A stretch of DNA of 64,000 bases from Paenibacillus baekrokdamisoli. Lineage in GTDB: Bacteria > Bacillota > Bacilli > Paenibacillales > Paenibacillaceae. Position 1 is the stretch's first letter. Every line of letters begins with the position of its first letter. The notes beneath the pieces are model-generated. The model was not told the origin of the DNA and made no database searches. It saw only the letters and a program-made list of their open reading frames with translations. The DNA is taken from positions 5,632,501 to 5,696,500 of the forward strand of contig NZ_AP019308.1 of the NCBI RefSeq assembly GCF_003945345.1, in the 5' to 3' direction. The position numbers and the translations under genes are program-made. Below are positions 24,466 through 33,985 of this stretch, one piece after another.

Positions 24466-27138
24466 ATGCGAAGATGGTACATCCTTATGATCGTGATAGC
24501 CTTCGCAGCGGTTCTTTCTATCGTTTTATTGTGGACTATTCATGATCGCAAACCACTACCTGTGGAAGTTCTCGATTGGGAGGAATTAAGCAAACCCCAA
24601 TATATCGGCAAACCTGTTGTCGTTCCGGCTCGTTATGACACCACTGATATTCCGATCGCTTCATATGTCGTCAGTCAATTCGGTTCCAAGGGAGATGGTC
24701 GCACGGATGACACAGCTGCCTTTCAGGCAGCGATGGATAAGGCTTCCAGTGACGGTGGCGGCGTTGTATACGTACCGAGCGGCGTTTACGCATTTCATGG
24801 AACGTTGAATATTCCAACGGGCGTGACGCTTCGAGGGGAGTGGAACAATCCCGAAGACAGCGATCAAGACGAAGACGGTACGCTATTCCTAGCGTACTCG
24901 GGCAGGGGAGACGAAGAGGGAATTCCTTTTATTACCATGCAGCCGAGCAGCGGGTTAAGAGGAGCGAAGATATGGTACCCCGAGCAAACTGGGAATACAT
25001 TCGTACCGTATCCTTGGACGATCAAGCAAGCCAGCGGCATGCATATTACGGTTCAAAATGTCACATTAGTTAACCCTTATCTAGGAATTCGCATCGGACC
25101 GGAATGGAATGAGCTTCATTATATTAATCAAGTTTATGGAACTCCGCTGAAACAAGGGATTGCTATTGATTTTACAACAGACATCGGAAGGCTCGAGGAC
25201 ATTCATTTCAGTCCACGTTATTGGCTGAATTCCGGCTTGGAAGGCACTCCGGATAAGCAGAAACTAGACCAGTGGCTTTGGGATCATGCGGAAGCCATTG
25301 TAATGGGCAGAACGGATTGGCAATACAGCTATAATATATCGATTGAAAACTATGGAATCGGCTTAAAAGTTAATTCTACATTAAGCGGGAAGCCTAATGC
25401 CCAATTTTCCGGCTTAAATATTCGAAACGCAAGAGAAGGCATCCAGCTATCGAATGCCAATGAGCATGGGGTTTTATTTTCGAATAGCACGATTCACTCT
25501 GATGGCGGGAAAGATACGGTTGGAATTAACATTGAAAGCTCATTCAATACGGTAGCTCAGTTCAATCAAATAACGATCAACGGTACACCCGATGTGGCGG
25601 TAAAGATGAGCGGAACCGGGGTCGCGACTTTTTCCGGCGGACGATTCGAGGGCTGGAGCAATAAAGCGATCGAGCAGGCAAATGGGACCTTGACGGTGGA
25701 AAACAGCGCGTTCGTAGGCAAGGGAACTCATGCTCTTATTCAACCTAGTATTCAATCTTCAGCATTCCTGGGGAACACTTATGAGGGCCGTCCTGTCATT
25801 TCGAGCTTAGGGGTGGAAGCGAGCAAATTGCTCATCAACGAAGAGCGGAGGGATTTGACGCCGAACAAGCCAATGGAGCACAAGTATATCGGCGAAATAC
25901 CAAAGCCCCAATCGAATGCATTATTCAATGTGAAGGATTATGGCGCTGCGGGGGATGGATTACAGGATGATACGGAAGCGATAAATACAGCCTTACACGC
26001 CGCCGGGCAGGACAAAGGGACCGTATATTTGCCTGCCGGTACCTATAAAGTGCTAGGGGAATTAACCGTTCCATCTGGTGTGGAATTAAGAGGAACGTTC
26101 GATGTTCCCCATCATTCTCAAGGTAATGGAAGCATTCTGCTGGCCTATTCTGGGAAAGGAAATGAATCAAGCAAGCCCTTTATTTCATTAAAATCTCACT
26201 CGGGCGTAAGAGGCGTCACTATATTTTATCCTGAGCAGCGATGGAAAGAAGATCCGTTTGCTTATCCTTGGACGATCCAGGGCCTCGGAGAAGGGGTATG
26301 GGCCAAGGATGTCGTCTTAACCAATTCCTATCAAGGCATTGATTTCGGCACCCACCCCAGTAAAAATCATTACATCTCCTACGTATCCGGCGCACCGTTA
26401 AGGAAAGGGATATTTGTCGGGAACAATTCGGGAGAAGGCTGGATCGAAAACGTACAGTTTAATCCGCATTACTTTTTCCGTTCAGGCTTTGCAGGAGCAC
26501 CAACAGAGGAAGATTGGACGCCGTTGTGGGAATATCAGATCCAGCACCTGGATGCCATTACCTTCGGTAATAATCAGCAAGAACATGTATTGGGGACATT
26601 TGTGTTCGGTTCCAACAAAGGCTTGTATTTTGTTAGTCAGAACAGAAAAGGCACAAACGCGGTTATTATTGGACATGGAACGGACGGAAGCAACAAGGGG
26701 ATTGTTGTGGAAGGGGGTGGAAAGCTAGATTTCATGAACACTCAGCTTGTGGTTATGGGGAAAGGAGGAGATAAAGAACATATCGTTGTCGCCAAAGACG
26801 TGGGCTCGGATGCGGATATTACATTCCATAACAGTTCCGTGTGGGGATACGCCGATCGTTCCATTCAACTATCGGGTGGAAAGGTTACGCTCCGTCAGAC
26901 CAATTTTTACAGCCAAGGCGATGCTGCGATCTATGCAGATGGGGGAGAGCTTCTCGTGACGAACAGTTATTTTCAACAAAATTCGACCCAGGTGAAGCTT
27001 GAGAGCGGGATTCTCTCTGCTAAAGTGTTTGGAAACGTTGGGAAAGGAAGCGTATGGGCAAAAGCGGAAATTCCGTTGAATGTTGAAAATCATGCAGGAG
27101 ACAAAGCGGAAATAGGTGACAATATCGGTATTGAGTAA
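24466..27138 (+). CDS. Membrane-anchored tandem beta-helix protein (Pectate_lyase_3/GH55-like)
   Basis: Surface protein of 890 residues. An N-terminal hydrophobic segment (residues 5-24) with no clear cleavage site suggests a membrane anchor. Two Pectate_lyase_3-type right-handed beta-helix domains follow: one from about residue 70 (FGSKGDGRTDDTAAFQAAMD, VYVPSGVYAFHGTLNIPTGV), the second from about residue 485 (FNVKDYGAAGDGLQDDTEAI, VYLPAGTYKVLGELTVPSGV). Paired helices of this kind occur in GH55 beta-1,3-glucanases. The operon position after a sugar importer supports extracellular glycan breakdown. Substrate and active site are not identified. Confidence 0.82.
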   Translation: MRRWYILMIVIAFAAVLSIVLLWTIHDRKPLPVEVLDWEELSKPQYIGKPVVVPARYDTTDIPIASYVVSQFGSKGDGRTDDTAAFQAAMDKASSDGGGVVYVPSGVYAFHGTLNIPTGVTLRGEWNNPEDSDQDEDGTLFLAYSGRGDEEGIPFITMQPSSGLRGAKIWYPEQTGNTFVPYPWTIKQASGMHITVQNVTLVNPYLGIRIGPEWNELHYINQVYGTPLKQGIAIDFTTDIGRLEDIHFSPRYWLNSGLEGTPDKQKLDQWLWDHAEAIVMGRTDWQYSYNISIENYGIGLKVNSTLSGKPNAQFSGLNIRNAREGIQLSNANEHGVLFSNSTIHSDGGKDTVGINIESSFNTVAQFNQITINGTPDVAVKMSGTGVATFSGGRFEGWSNKAIEQANGTLTVENSAFVGKGTHALIQPSIQSSAFLGNTYEGRPVISSLGVEASKLLINEERRDLTPNKPMEHKYIGEIPKPQSNALFNVKDYGAAGDGLQDDTEAINTALHAAGQDKGTVYLPAGTYKVLGELTVPSGVELRGTFDVPHHSQGNGSILLAYSGKGNESSKPFISLKSHSGVRGVTIFYPEQRWKEDPFAYPWTIQGLGEGVWAKDVVLTNSYQGIDFGTHPSKNHYISYVSGAPLRKGIFVGNNSGEGWIENVQFNPHYFFRSGFAGAPTEEDWTPLWEYQIQHLDAITFGNNQQEHVLGTFVFGSNKGLYFVSQNRKGTNAVIIGHGTDGSNKGIVVEGGGKLDFMNTQLVVMGKGGDKEHIVVAKDVGSDADITFHNSSVWGYADRSIQLSGGKVTLRQTNFYSQGDAAIYADGGELLVTNSYFQQNSTQVKLESGILSAKVFGNVGKGSVWAKAEIPLNVENHAGDKAEIGDNIGIE

Positions 27139-27153
27139 TAGCGATCGGCTTGT

Positions 27154-27200
27154 ACCCGGAAGGAACTCCAAAGGAATTTTTCCTTAAAATCCTTTCGGGT
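27154..27200 (+). other. Nested intercistronic palindrome
   Basis: An 11-bp outer stem (ACCCGGAAGGA with TCCTTTCGGGT, one G-U pair) encloses an inner hairpin AAGGAA-TTT-TTCCTT. No T tract follows, so it is not a standard terminator. It sits between the two beta-helix genes and may stabilise or process the mRNA. Confidence 0.5.
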
Positions 27201-27245
27201 GTTATGCAATTCGTTACGAACTTAAATAATGGGAGGAGTTATATT

Positions 27246-30200
27246 ATGAATAGATCGACGAAGAAGGTAGGTTCGTTGGTGACCTTTCTGCTCTTCATGT
27301 TGTCAATATTTGCAAACTTATTATTTTTCTCGCAAAATGCAAGCGCTTCCACTAAATTTGAAGCGACCTGGAACACAGGAAGCAGCTATGGATTGACGAA
27401 TACGCTGGATTTCCCGTTAGCCAACGTCACGGGTTATAGCGGCAGCGGATTGCCCCAAGCCAATCAAGCGGCTAGCGGGACGCAGGGAATAACGGCGCAT
27501 CAAGGAAATGGTTATCTTCAGGTTGCGGGAAAGGATACTAGCACAACGGCAAACAGCTACGCGTATCACCGAATTTATGAGAAAGTGAATATCACGGTTA
27601 TGTCCGGCATGCACATGAAATATTGGGTCTACCATTATGCACATACGACAACAAGTCCTCATATGGGATTTGACTTGTTATTTTCGGATGGCACCTATCT
27701 CAGGGATTTAGGATTGTTGGATAGTAACGGAGCCAGCTTCCATCCTGCAAACCGTAATGAAGCAATGAATCAATGGGTTCAGGTGGATGTCGATTTATCT
27801 CCATTGGCCGGCAAAGTTATCCAGAGGATAGTGGTAGCCTACGATGATAATGTGAATGCCAATACGGGGCAGTACGTCAGCTATTTCGATGATTTCACAC
27901 TTGAAACAGCGACCGCAGCAGCCACTACCAATCCACGCACGTTGACGCCTGTTAACTCAACGGATGATCTGGTCGTATACACGGTTAATGCAACGGAAGC
28001 TCCCTATTCGGCCGATAATACGGGCGTCAATGATGCGGCTCCAGCGATCCAGTCAGCGCTCAATGCTTGCTTCAGTCAAGGAGGCGGAGTTGTCTGGCTG
28101 CCGGCAGGAAAATATCGGATGGATACGAATATTGTCATACCGAACCACTGTACGCTCCGGGGAGACTGGAGAGATCCTGATAGCGGATCCGGCAACTATG
28201 GTACGGTTATCATGGCCTATTATGGAGCCAACATGACCAAATCCGACCCCGGTCTCATCCAGATTGCAGCCAGCGGTGGTGTTAAGGGGCTGACGGTATT
28301 CTATCCGAATCAGGATATAGCCAATGTTACGCCGTATGCTTACACGTTTGAAATATTCGGCGATTCGACAGTCGGCGGGTACAACGGATATATGAGCTCG
28401 TCGATCCAGAATGTAACAATGCTTAATTCGTATCGCGGAATTATTGCCGGTTATAGAAGTACGCATGAACTTCACGAAATCCGTAATGTCAAAGGGACTG
28501 CGCTAAATAACGCGATAGCGCTATACAATTCAGCCGACGTAGGCAAAGTCAATCAAGTGAAATTCAAAAGCGATTACTGGTCCGGTATGGACTTGACTCA
28601 ATTTGCCGGCTATTCCCTGAAGCCGACGGATTCGCAGGTTACCGCTTATACGCGTGCGAATGGAACAGGCCTGGAAATCGGCGATCTTGAATGGTCTCAA
28701 ATGAACGATGTGGCATTGAACGATTATAACATCGGCATTCATATTGTCCCTGGCGTCAGAGCTGTAGGCTATACCCCTTTTTCAGGCATGATGTACGGGA
28801 TGTCAGTGCTAAATAGCCATATAGGACTGTTAGTAGATCCGCAAATTGGCGGGAGAGACAGCCTGGACACCAGAGTCGGATTAACCATATCGAATTCTAC
28901 GATTAAAGCCAATCAGGGTATAGATCCTGTCGCTGTTAAGATTCAGAATAATAATGGAGCGAGTATCATTTTCAATACCTGCACGATCGGCGGCGGCGCT
29001 TTGAATGCCGTGCAATTGCTCGGGAATACGATGGCCAGCTTCCACAACACAACATTCGACAGTTGGACGGATACGTATGCCATCTCGGCAAGCGGAGGGA
29101 CGTTAATCCTGGAAGGATCCACTTTCGTACCTGTGCTCTCGGCAACCAAGAAGGGGGCCAATCTGCAAGCCGGTCTTTCGTCAGCTGCTATTCTTGGCAG
29201 CGTCATTTCTCCTGCGGGCTCCGCAAATTTGGTTGCGAATAATGCACCTTTGGCTGACGTAACTCGCAATGACAGTTTGGTCTTTGCAACGCATGGCGTT
29301 GGAGCGTATCTGGCAAAGTCAAGCTTGCCCCGACCAACCAACAGCAACTTTTATAATGTCAAAGATTATGGAGCAGCGGGTACAACCGCTAACGCTAATC
29401 CTACAGTAGACGATACCGCCGCATTCAATGCTGCGCTTGCTGCCGCTGCTGCCGCCGGGGGCGGAACGGTTTATGTGCCGCCGGGAATATATCGGATTGA
29501 CGGCCATTTGACGGTAGGGGCCAATGTGCAGCTAAGAGGCAGCGATGATATCCCGCACAGGGCGGCGGTTTATGGATCCGCAACGGGCAGTATTTTATAT
29601 GCTTATGAAGGCAGGGGCACTTCTACGCCCGATACGGATGCTCCGTTGATTTTGTTAAATGGCAATAACTCCGGGGTAAGAGGGCTCTCCATTAACTATC
29701 CGGACCAGGCAACAGACAGCGCGGCTAATATAGCGGCCTACCCCTGGGCGATCCGAGGAGCGGGCGATGGCGTGTATGCCTTTGATATCGGATTCGTAAA
29801 TGCCTATAAAGGAGTTTACCTGGGCAGCGGCGGCACGGCCGACAATCACTATATCAATCAGGTAGTCGGTACAGTGCTGCGCGAAGGCATTCGTATCGAA
29901 AATAGCAGCGTCGGCTGGATTGAAGACAACTTGTTCAATATAACCGGTTGGGGCAGGGCCTACGGAATGCCGAACCAATTGAATGAAGTGACAACTATGT
30001 TTCCCGTTGCCGGCACGTACACGAAGACTAACTTGAAGGCGTATACGGTTAACAATTCCGCATTAGATGAGCGAATGATCAATAATTTCGTATACTCCAG
30101 TCAGGCCGGATTCACTTATTGGGGAAATGCGCATGCCACAGCCATTAACTCGGCCCATGATGGCGGTATTTATCTGATAGATTCGCAAGGATCGGCCGTG

Positions 30201-30542
30201 TTGAATATGATTAACCTGCAGGGCTGCGGATGCGGAAACGGGGGAAATGCAATCAATATTGGCGGTGGTACCGTTAACCTATTCAATGTATTGACGATGG
30301 AGGCATATGGGAAAGCCATTAGTCAAACGGGCGGCTCATTAACTCTGCAGGGGGCTGCATTTCATCACGGATTAGCGACCGTTTCAGGCGGCACTGTTGT
30401 TATGAACGGCGTATTATTCCGCGACTCCGGCACCGACGTAACCCTTACGGGATCGACAACGGCAACATTGATCGGGAATATCGGGGGGAACGGCTTCAAC
30501 ATCTCCGGAGCATCTACCAATAGCAATAACATTAGAAGGTAA
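27246..30542 (+). CDS. Secreted tandem beta-helix protein (Pectate_lyase_3/GH55-like)
   Basis: Secreted protein of about 1098 residues with a Sec signal (basic N-terminus, long hydrophobic core, ASA-type site after about residue 35). Residues 36-220 look like a carbohydrate-binding beta-sandwich. Two beta-helix domains follow: from about residue 240 (VVWLPAGKYRMDTNIVIPNH) and about 700 (NFYNVKDYGAAGTTANANP, VYVPPGIYRIDGHLTVGANV). It parallels the neighbouring membrane-anchored protein over both helices but adds the N-terminal module and is freely secreted. ATG 27246 with GGGAGGAG is chosen over an open frame 96 bp longer. Probably a polysaccharide-degrading enzyme. Confidence 0.82.
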   Translation: MNRSTKKVGSLVTFLLFMLSIFANLLFFSQNASASTKFEATWNTGSSYGLTNTLDFPLANVTGYSGSGLPQANQAASGTQGITAHQGNGYLQVAGKDTSTTANSYAYHRIYEKVNITVMSGMHMKYWVYHYAHTTTSPHMGFDLLFSDGTYLRDLGLLDSNGASFHPANRNEAMNQWVQVDVDLSPLAGKVIQRIVVAYDDNVNANTGQYVSYFDDFTLETATAAATTNPRTLTPVNSTDDLVVYTVNATEAPYSADNTGVNDAAPAIQSALNACFSQGGGVVWLPAGKYRMDTNIVIPNHCTLRGDWRDPDSGSGNYGTVIMAYYGANMTKSDPGLIQIAASGGVKGLTVFYPNQDIANVTPYAYTFEIFGDSTVGGYNGYMSSSIQNVTMLNSYRGIIAGYRSTHELHEIRNVKGTALNNAIALYNSADVGKVNQVKFKSDYWSGMDLTQFAGYSLKPTDSQVTAYTRANGTGLEIGDLEWSQMNDVALNDYNIGIHIVPGVRAVGYTPFSGMMYGMSVLNSHIGLLVDPQIGGRDSLDTRVGLTISNSTIKANQGIDPVAVKIQNNNGASIIFNTCTIGGGALNAVQLLGNTMASFHNTTFDSWTDTYAISASGGTLILEGSTFVPVLSATKKGANLQAGLSSAAILGSVISPAGSANLVANNAPLADVTRNDSLVFATHGVGAYLAKSSLPRPTNSNFYNVKDYGAAGTTANANPTVDDTAAFNAALAAAAAAGGGTVYVPPGIYRIDGHLTVGANVQLRGSDDIPHRAAVYGSATGSILYAYEGRGTSTPDTDAPLILLNGNNSGVRGLSINYPDQATDSAANIAAYPWAIRGAGDGVYAFDIGFVNAYKGVYLGSGGTADNHYINQVVGTVLREGIRIENSSVGWIEDNLFNITGWGRAYGMPNQLNEVTTMFPVAGTYTKTNLKAYTVNNSALDERMINNFVYSSQAGFTYWGNAHATAINSAHDGGIYLIDSQGSAVLNMINLQGCGCGNGGNAINIGGGTVNLFNVLTMEAYGKAISQTGGSLTLQGAAFHHGLATVSGGTVVMNGVLFRDSGTDVTLTGSTTATLIGNIGGNGFNISGASTNSNNIRR

Positions 30543-30666
30543 TCAAAAAGTGGTAATGGAAAATCTGGAGTCGGAAAAGCACTGGCATCTGCGCTAAGTA
30601 AAGTTGGTTGACCCAGGCGGTCCAGTGATTCGTAATTATAATAATATAGGTAGTGTCACTCAATGA

Positions 30667-30704
30667 AGCAGCTCGCATCGTTTGGCGAGCTGCTTTTTGT
30701 TTTA
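30667..30704 (+). terminator. Terminator of the mannosidase/beta-helix operon
   Basis: AGCAGCTCGC pairs perfectly with GCGAGCTGCT around an 8-nt loop, followed by TTTTTGTTTT. Strong rho-independent terminator 125 bp after the last gene. Confidence 0.88.
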
Positions 30705-30750
30705 GCGTGCCCAGAGGCACGCCTTTTCGCCGATAGAGCCGTTAAGCTGA

Positions 30751-30768
30751 ACCGTACCACAAGTAACG
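30751..30768 (+). repeat. 18-bp dispersed repeat, copy 2
   Basis: Exact second copy of the 18-mer at 16715-16732. Here it lies between the operon terminator and the end of the convergent glutamate synthase-like gene, without the inverted partner. Confidence 0.6.
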
Positions 30769-30781
30769 TCCCGCGAGTTCA

Positions 30782-32392
30782 TCACCTGGCCTCGCCAGAT
30801 TCCTTCGAAACCAAGCTCATTTCCCTGCGCTCTGTCTGGGGGTAGGGATATAATTCACTCATGCGAACACTCTGCCCGACTTCATTCTTGAATACCACAT
30901 GCTCACGTGTTAATTGACGAGGACTTTCCAAGCCACAGGCTGCCGAGAGAGCAAAAACACTTTCTCGCATTTGGAGAATGTAGTTCATGACGCGCCACTG
31001 TTTTTCCTCAGGGGCTAAGGCCGCTTGATACTTTGAATCTGTCGTTGTAATACCTGCGGGGCACTTACCCGTGTGACATTGCATCGCCATGATGCAGCCA
31101 TTGGCCATCATGAACCCACGAGCAGAATTGACGCAGTCCGCTCCAAGTGCGAGAGCCGTGGTAACCTTATCAGGCGTGATTAGCTTCCCAGAAGCTATAA
31201 TTTTGAAGCGATCACGTATGCCAAATTTCCTAGCCGCATCATCAAGAATGATTAGCGCGGGGAATAAGGGCAAACCCATTCCATCCGCCATAGCTTTGAA
31301 GGTTGCACCTGACCCGCCTTCACTACCGTCAACCGTAATGAAATCGGGATAAATATCAAGGTCCACCATCGCTTGAAAGAAAGGCTCCAAGCGGGTCTGA
31401 TCGCCTACCACAATTTTGATACCTACGGGCTTACCGCCCGCCTCCTGCAGCCTTTTCACGAAACGAAAGGTATCCTCAGGATTTCGCAGGAAAGGGAAAC
31501 GATTCGGTGAATTAACCGTTCGACCAACGACAACTTTACGAACGGCCGCAATTTTCTCATTGACCTTCGATCCTTCTAAATGTCCGCCGCGAATTTTTGC
31601 ACCTTGGGCGAATTTCAATTCAAAGGCCTTAATATTCGCAATGGCTGCTTTTTCACAGAATTCATCAAAGGAGAAGTTATCCTCGCTATCTCTAAAACCG
31701 AATAAACCTGGACCAATCTGAGCCACTACATCGACCCCGGAAGCCAAATGTTCGGGGGCAACTCCGCCTTCTCCGGTGTTAATCCAAGAGCCGCCAGCCA
31801 TCTGTGCGCCATTACCTGTCGATTGGATATAATGCTCGCCTACCGCTCCGTAGGAAGTAGCTGAAGCCCCGAACATGCCCTTTAGCCGCCATGGATGCTT
31901 ACGGTTTTCGCCGATCACGATGGCATCATCATCCGTATAAAGCCATGGCTTAATTTTATCCTCAATCATTCGTTCTTGGCGGGTAAATAAGCCTTCCTTT
32001 ACAATCTGATACTTCTTCCCAAGCGTGTCCACCCGGTTATCTACTCTCAACTCATCGACTAATTTAGGGAACATGTCGTTCGACAGATAAAAGCCAGTTT
32101 TCTCATAATCACGCTTCGAGCCAAAGCTGATCAGGTCGGTGCGATATTTGGAAGCGAATACGACGCCTAGAAAGTCAGAACGGGAAAAGGGCTTTCCCTG
32201 GTTATCGTCATCGAACCAATACTGCCGGAATTCGGGCCCAAGCTTCTCCAGTAAGTATCTCACCCAACCCAAATAGGGGTGAGCGCGGATAATGGAATGC
32301 TGTGGTTTCTTCGAAATGGCATACAAGTATCCCAAGAGAAGGACAGGGGGGATTACGATAATAAGGAATAAAATAATTAGGGCCAGTGTCAT
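30782..32392 (-). CDS. FMN-binding glutamate synthase-like protein (YerD-like)
   Basis: Membrane-anchored protein of about 536 residues; an N-terminal hydrophobic segment (residues 3-24) precedes a GltB FMN/2-oxoglutarate-type domain. Typical motifs are GEGGVAPEH, DFITVDGSEGGSGATFKAMA, IIASGKLITPDKVTTALALG and the Cys cluster MQCHTGKCPAGI that binds the iron-sulfur centre in glutamate synthase. It lacks the glutaminase domain, so it is a glutamate synthase-related oxidoreductase with unproven substrate. The second ATG (32392) is chosen because AAAGGGAG is correctly spaced for it and too close to the first. Confidence 0.88.
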   Translation of the reverse strand: MTLALIILFLIIVIPPVLLLGYLYAISKKPQHSIIRAHPYLGWVRYLLEKLGPEFRQYWFDDDNQGKPFSRSDFLGVVFASKYRTDLISFGSKRDYEKTGFYLSNDMFPKLVDELRVDNRVDTLGKKYQIVKEGLFTRQERMIEDKIKPWLYTDDDAIVIGENRKHPWRLKGMFGASATSYGAVGEHYIQSTGNGAQMAGGSWINTGEGGVAPEHLASGVDVVAQIGPGLFGFRDSEDNFSFDEFCEKAAIANIKAFELKFAQGAKIRGGHLEGSKVNEKIAAVRKVVVGRTVNSPNRFPFLRNPEDTFRFVKRLQEAGGKPVGIKIVVGDQTRLEPFFQAMVDLDIYPDFITVDGSEGGSGATFKAMADGMGLPLFPALIILDDAARKFGIRDRFKIIASGKLITPDKVTTALALGADCVNSARGFMMANGCIMAMQCHTGKCPAGITTTDSKYQAALAPEEKQWRVMNYILQMRESVFALSAACGLESPRQLTREHVVFKNEVGQSVRMSELYPYPQTERREMSLVSKESGEAR

Positions 32393-32499
32393 GTTCATAC
32401 TCCCTTTACGATGAATGTAGTTAATGAAGGTTGAACCCCGAAGGGTTTTTGAACGGAGGATATGATGTTAAAAGCAGTTAAAAGCAGCTGGTACATAGT

Positions 32500-32643
32500 T
32501 TCTATATATGATGATACACTCGTGGTAATCAGGGCGCCATTTAAAAATAGGGCGAATTGGCCGGGCTCTACACCCGACACGGAAAAAGTAACTTCATAGT
32601 TGCCCGGATTGGTAACTGCAATCTGTGTGGTTCCAGGGGCATG
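32500..32643 (-). pseudogene. Fragment of an exosporium collagen-like protein C-terminus
   Basis: After the terminator of the acetyltransferase gene the minus strand encodes APGTTQIAVTNPGNYEVTFS and VSGVEPGQFALFLNGA, the trimerising beta-domain of BclA-like spore-surface proteins. Collagen repeats are absent upstream, and the sequence turns unrelated after the Asn-Gly-Ala motif. The open frame that contains it starts inside the terminator, so this is a leftover piece, not a gene. Confidence 0.6.
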
Positions 32644-32688
32644 AAAAAAAGGCTTCACTCGCCGCAGTATGGCGGACCGTGGAGCCTT
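32644..32688 (-). terminator. Terminator of the GNAT gene
   Basis: On the minus strand AAGGCT, CAC and CCGC pair with GCGG, GTG and AGCCTT across small internal loops, followed by seven T residues. Confidence 0.75.
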
Positions 32689-32733
32689 AATCTGTTTTAT
32701 ACGCTGTTGCATTTAAGTGGTGCTGCTTGTTTC

Positions 32734-33009
32734 TTACTGCTTCCAAACGTCATGATACTCTTTCTTTCGTCTAAACTGAGCCTCCGCATAGGAACAGGCC
32801 GGGATGATCTTCTTATTCGTTTGGCGGGCATAATCCACTACCTGCTTCACTAACGTCTCTGCGAGCTTCTGACCCCGCATAGCCTCTGAAACATAAGTGT
32901 GGTCAATGACCAGCGTATCTTCCCCTTGGGGAACAAATGTGATTTCGGCTACCATTTCTCCGTTCTCTTCGATGACAAACGCATTTCCTTGCTTGATTGG
33001 TTCACTCAT
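32734..33009 (-). CDS. Small GNAT-type N-acetyltransferase (YjdJ-like)
   Basis: Protein of 91 residues of the short acetyltransferase family COG2388. It shows VIDHTYVSEAMRGQKLAETL with the acetyl-CoA-binding R-G-Q-K-L loop, and PACSYAEAQFRRKKEY near the end with the usual Cys-Ser-Tyr. Substrate unknown. ATG 33009 has GAGGTGG upstream. It is followed by its own terminator. Confidence 0.85.
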   Translation of the reverse strand: MSEPIKQGNAFVIEENGEMVAEITFVPQGEDTLVIDHTYVSEAMRGQKLAETLVKQVVDYARQTNKKIIPACSYAEAQFRRKKEYHDVWKQ

Positions 33010-33056
33010 TTAACCTCACCACCTCTTCAATGCTATAATGTATAACTCCTTAACAG

Positions 33057-33776
33057 TTATTGCGGATTCGTTGTCCAAATACCAGCAGTCTTGATGAAAA
33101 CACGCTGAGGCAGCTTTAATGCAGCTACTGCCAATTCGGCTACATCCTCTGGCTGCATCATACGATCCTCATCACCGATTTTGAGACCCGCGCTAGAAGC
33201 AAGCTCTGTATTAACGGTACTCGGTGTGAGCGCCGTTACTCGGATATTGAATTTGCGTAATTCCTGCATGAGCGATTCAGTCAAACCCATAACAGCGAAT
33301 TTAGAGGCGACATAGGCAGAGCCAGTGGCAAAGCCGCGCTCTCCGGCAGTCGAGGCAATGTTAATAATATTTCCGCTGTTACGCTCGATCATAACGGGAA
33401 GTGAAGCACGCGTTACATAGTAGGTTCCCATAAGGTTGGTTTGAATAATTTGTTCCCACTGTTCAGGCTCCATATCCAGCAAGGTACCAAACTGGGCAAT
33501 TCCCGCATTGTTGATCAGAATATCGATGGCGCCCAGCTGTTGAAAAAGCGTACCTACCGCAGCATCCACCTCTGCTTTATTAGAGACATCAGCTGTTGCT
33601 ATATGAACACTGACGCCATATTCACTGGACAGAGAGGTCTGCAGGGACTCTAAGTCACCTAGGCTGCGTGCGATTAAACCTAAATTTACGCCTTCTTTGG
33701 CAAGAGCGACGGCGATAGCTTTTCCAATTCCTTTACCAGCGCCTGTAATAAGGGCTGTTCTATTCTTTAAATCCAT
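33057..33776 (-). CDS. Short-chain dehydrogenase/reductase (FabG-like)
   Basis: NAD(P)-dependent oxidoreductase of about 239 residues. The cofactor loop is TGAGKGIG (residues 12-19), the structural motif is NNAG, and the catalytic set is Ser near 138 with YVASK near residues 152-156. It resembles FabG and B. subtilis YoxD; the substrate is not evident. The second ATG (33776) is preferred since GAGGAG lies 8 nt before it. It is divergent from the mhqR-like gene. Confidence 0.9.
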   Translation of the reverse strand: MDLKNRTALITGAGKGIGKAIAVALAKEGVNLGLIARSLGDLESLQTSLSSEYGVSVHIATADVSNKAEVDAAVGTLFQQLGAIDILINNAGIAQFGTLLDMEPEQWEQIIQTNLMGTYYVTRASLPVMIERNSGNIINIASTAGERGFATGSAYVASKFAVMGLTESLMQELRKFNIRVTALTPSTVNTELASSAGLKIGDEDRMMQPEDVAELAVAALKLPQRVFIKTAGIWTTNPQ

Positions 33777-33928
33777 ATCCATCTCTCCTCATGTTGTTGT
33801 ATGTGACAAGTATGGAATAGCTTAGAACTGAAAGCAAGTTTATGCCTCGCAGGGGTTCTGCAATCGTTACACACAATAAAGTATTGTTGTCAGTAAACTG
33901 GCCATTTGACAAACGGACGCAAATCAAG

Positions 33929-33946
33929 TATCTTTAATTTAAGATA
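33929..33946 (+). promoter_or_regulatory. MhqR-type operator upstream of mhqR
   Basis: TATCTTTAATTTAAGATA is an 18-bp near-palindrome with the TATCT-N3-AT-type core and AGATA end known for the B. subtilis MhqR box. It lies 40 bp before the regulator gene, suggesting autoregulation. The second copy is at 34471. Confidence 0.7.
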
Positions 33947-33985
33947 AAAAGTAATAGCTGACTTCAGAGGGTAGAGGTGAACTTC

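Noticed and set aside
32395..32712. 105-codon minus-strand frame as an intact gene
   Set aside because: Its first third lies in the terminator of the acetyltransferase gene; only the BclA-like fragment is meaningful.
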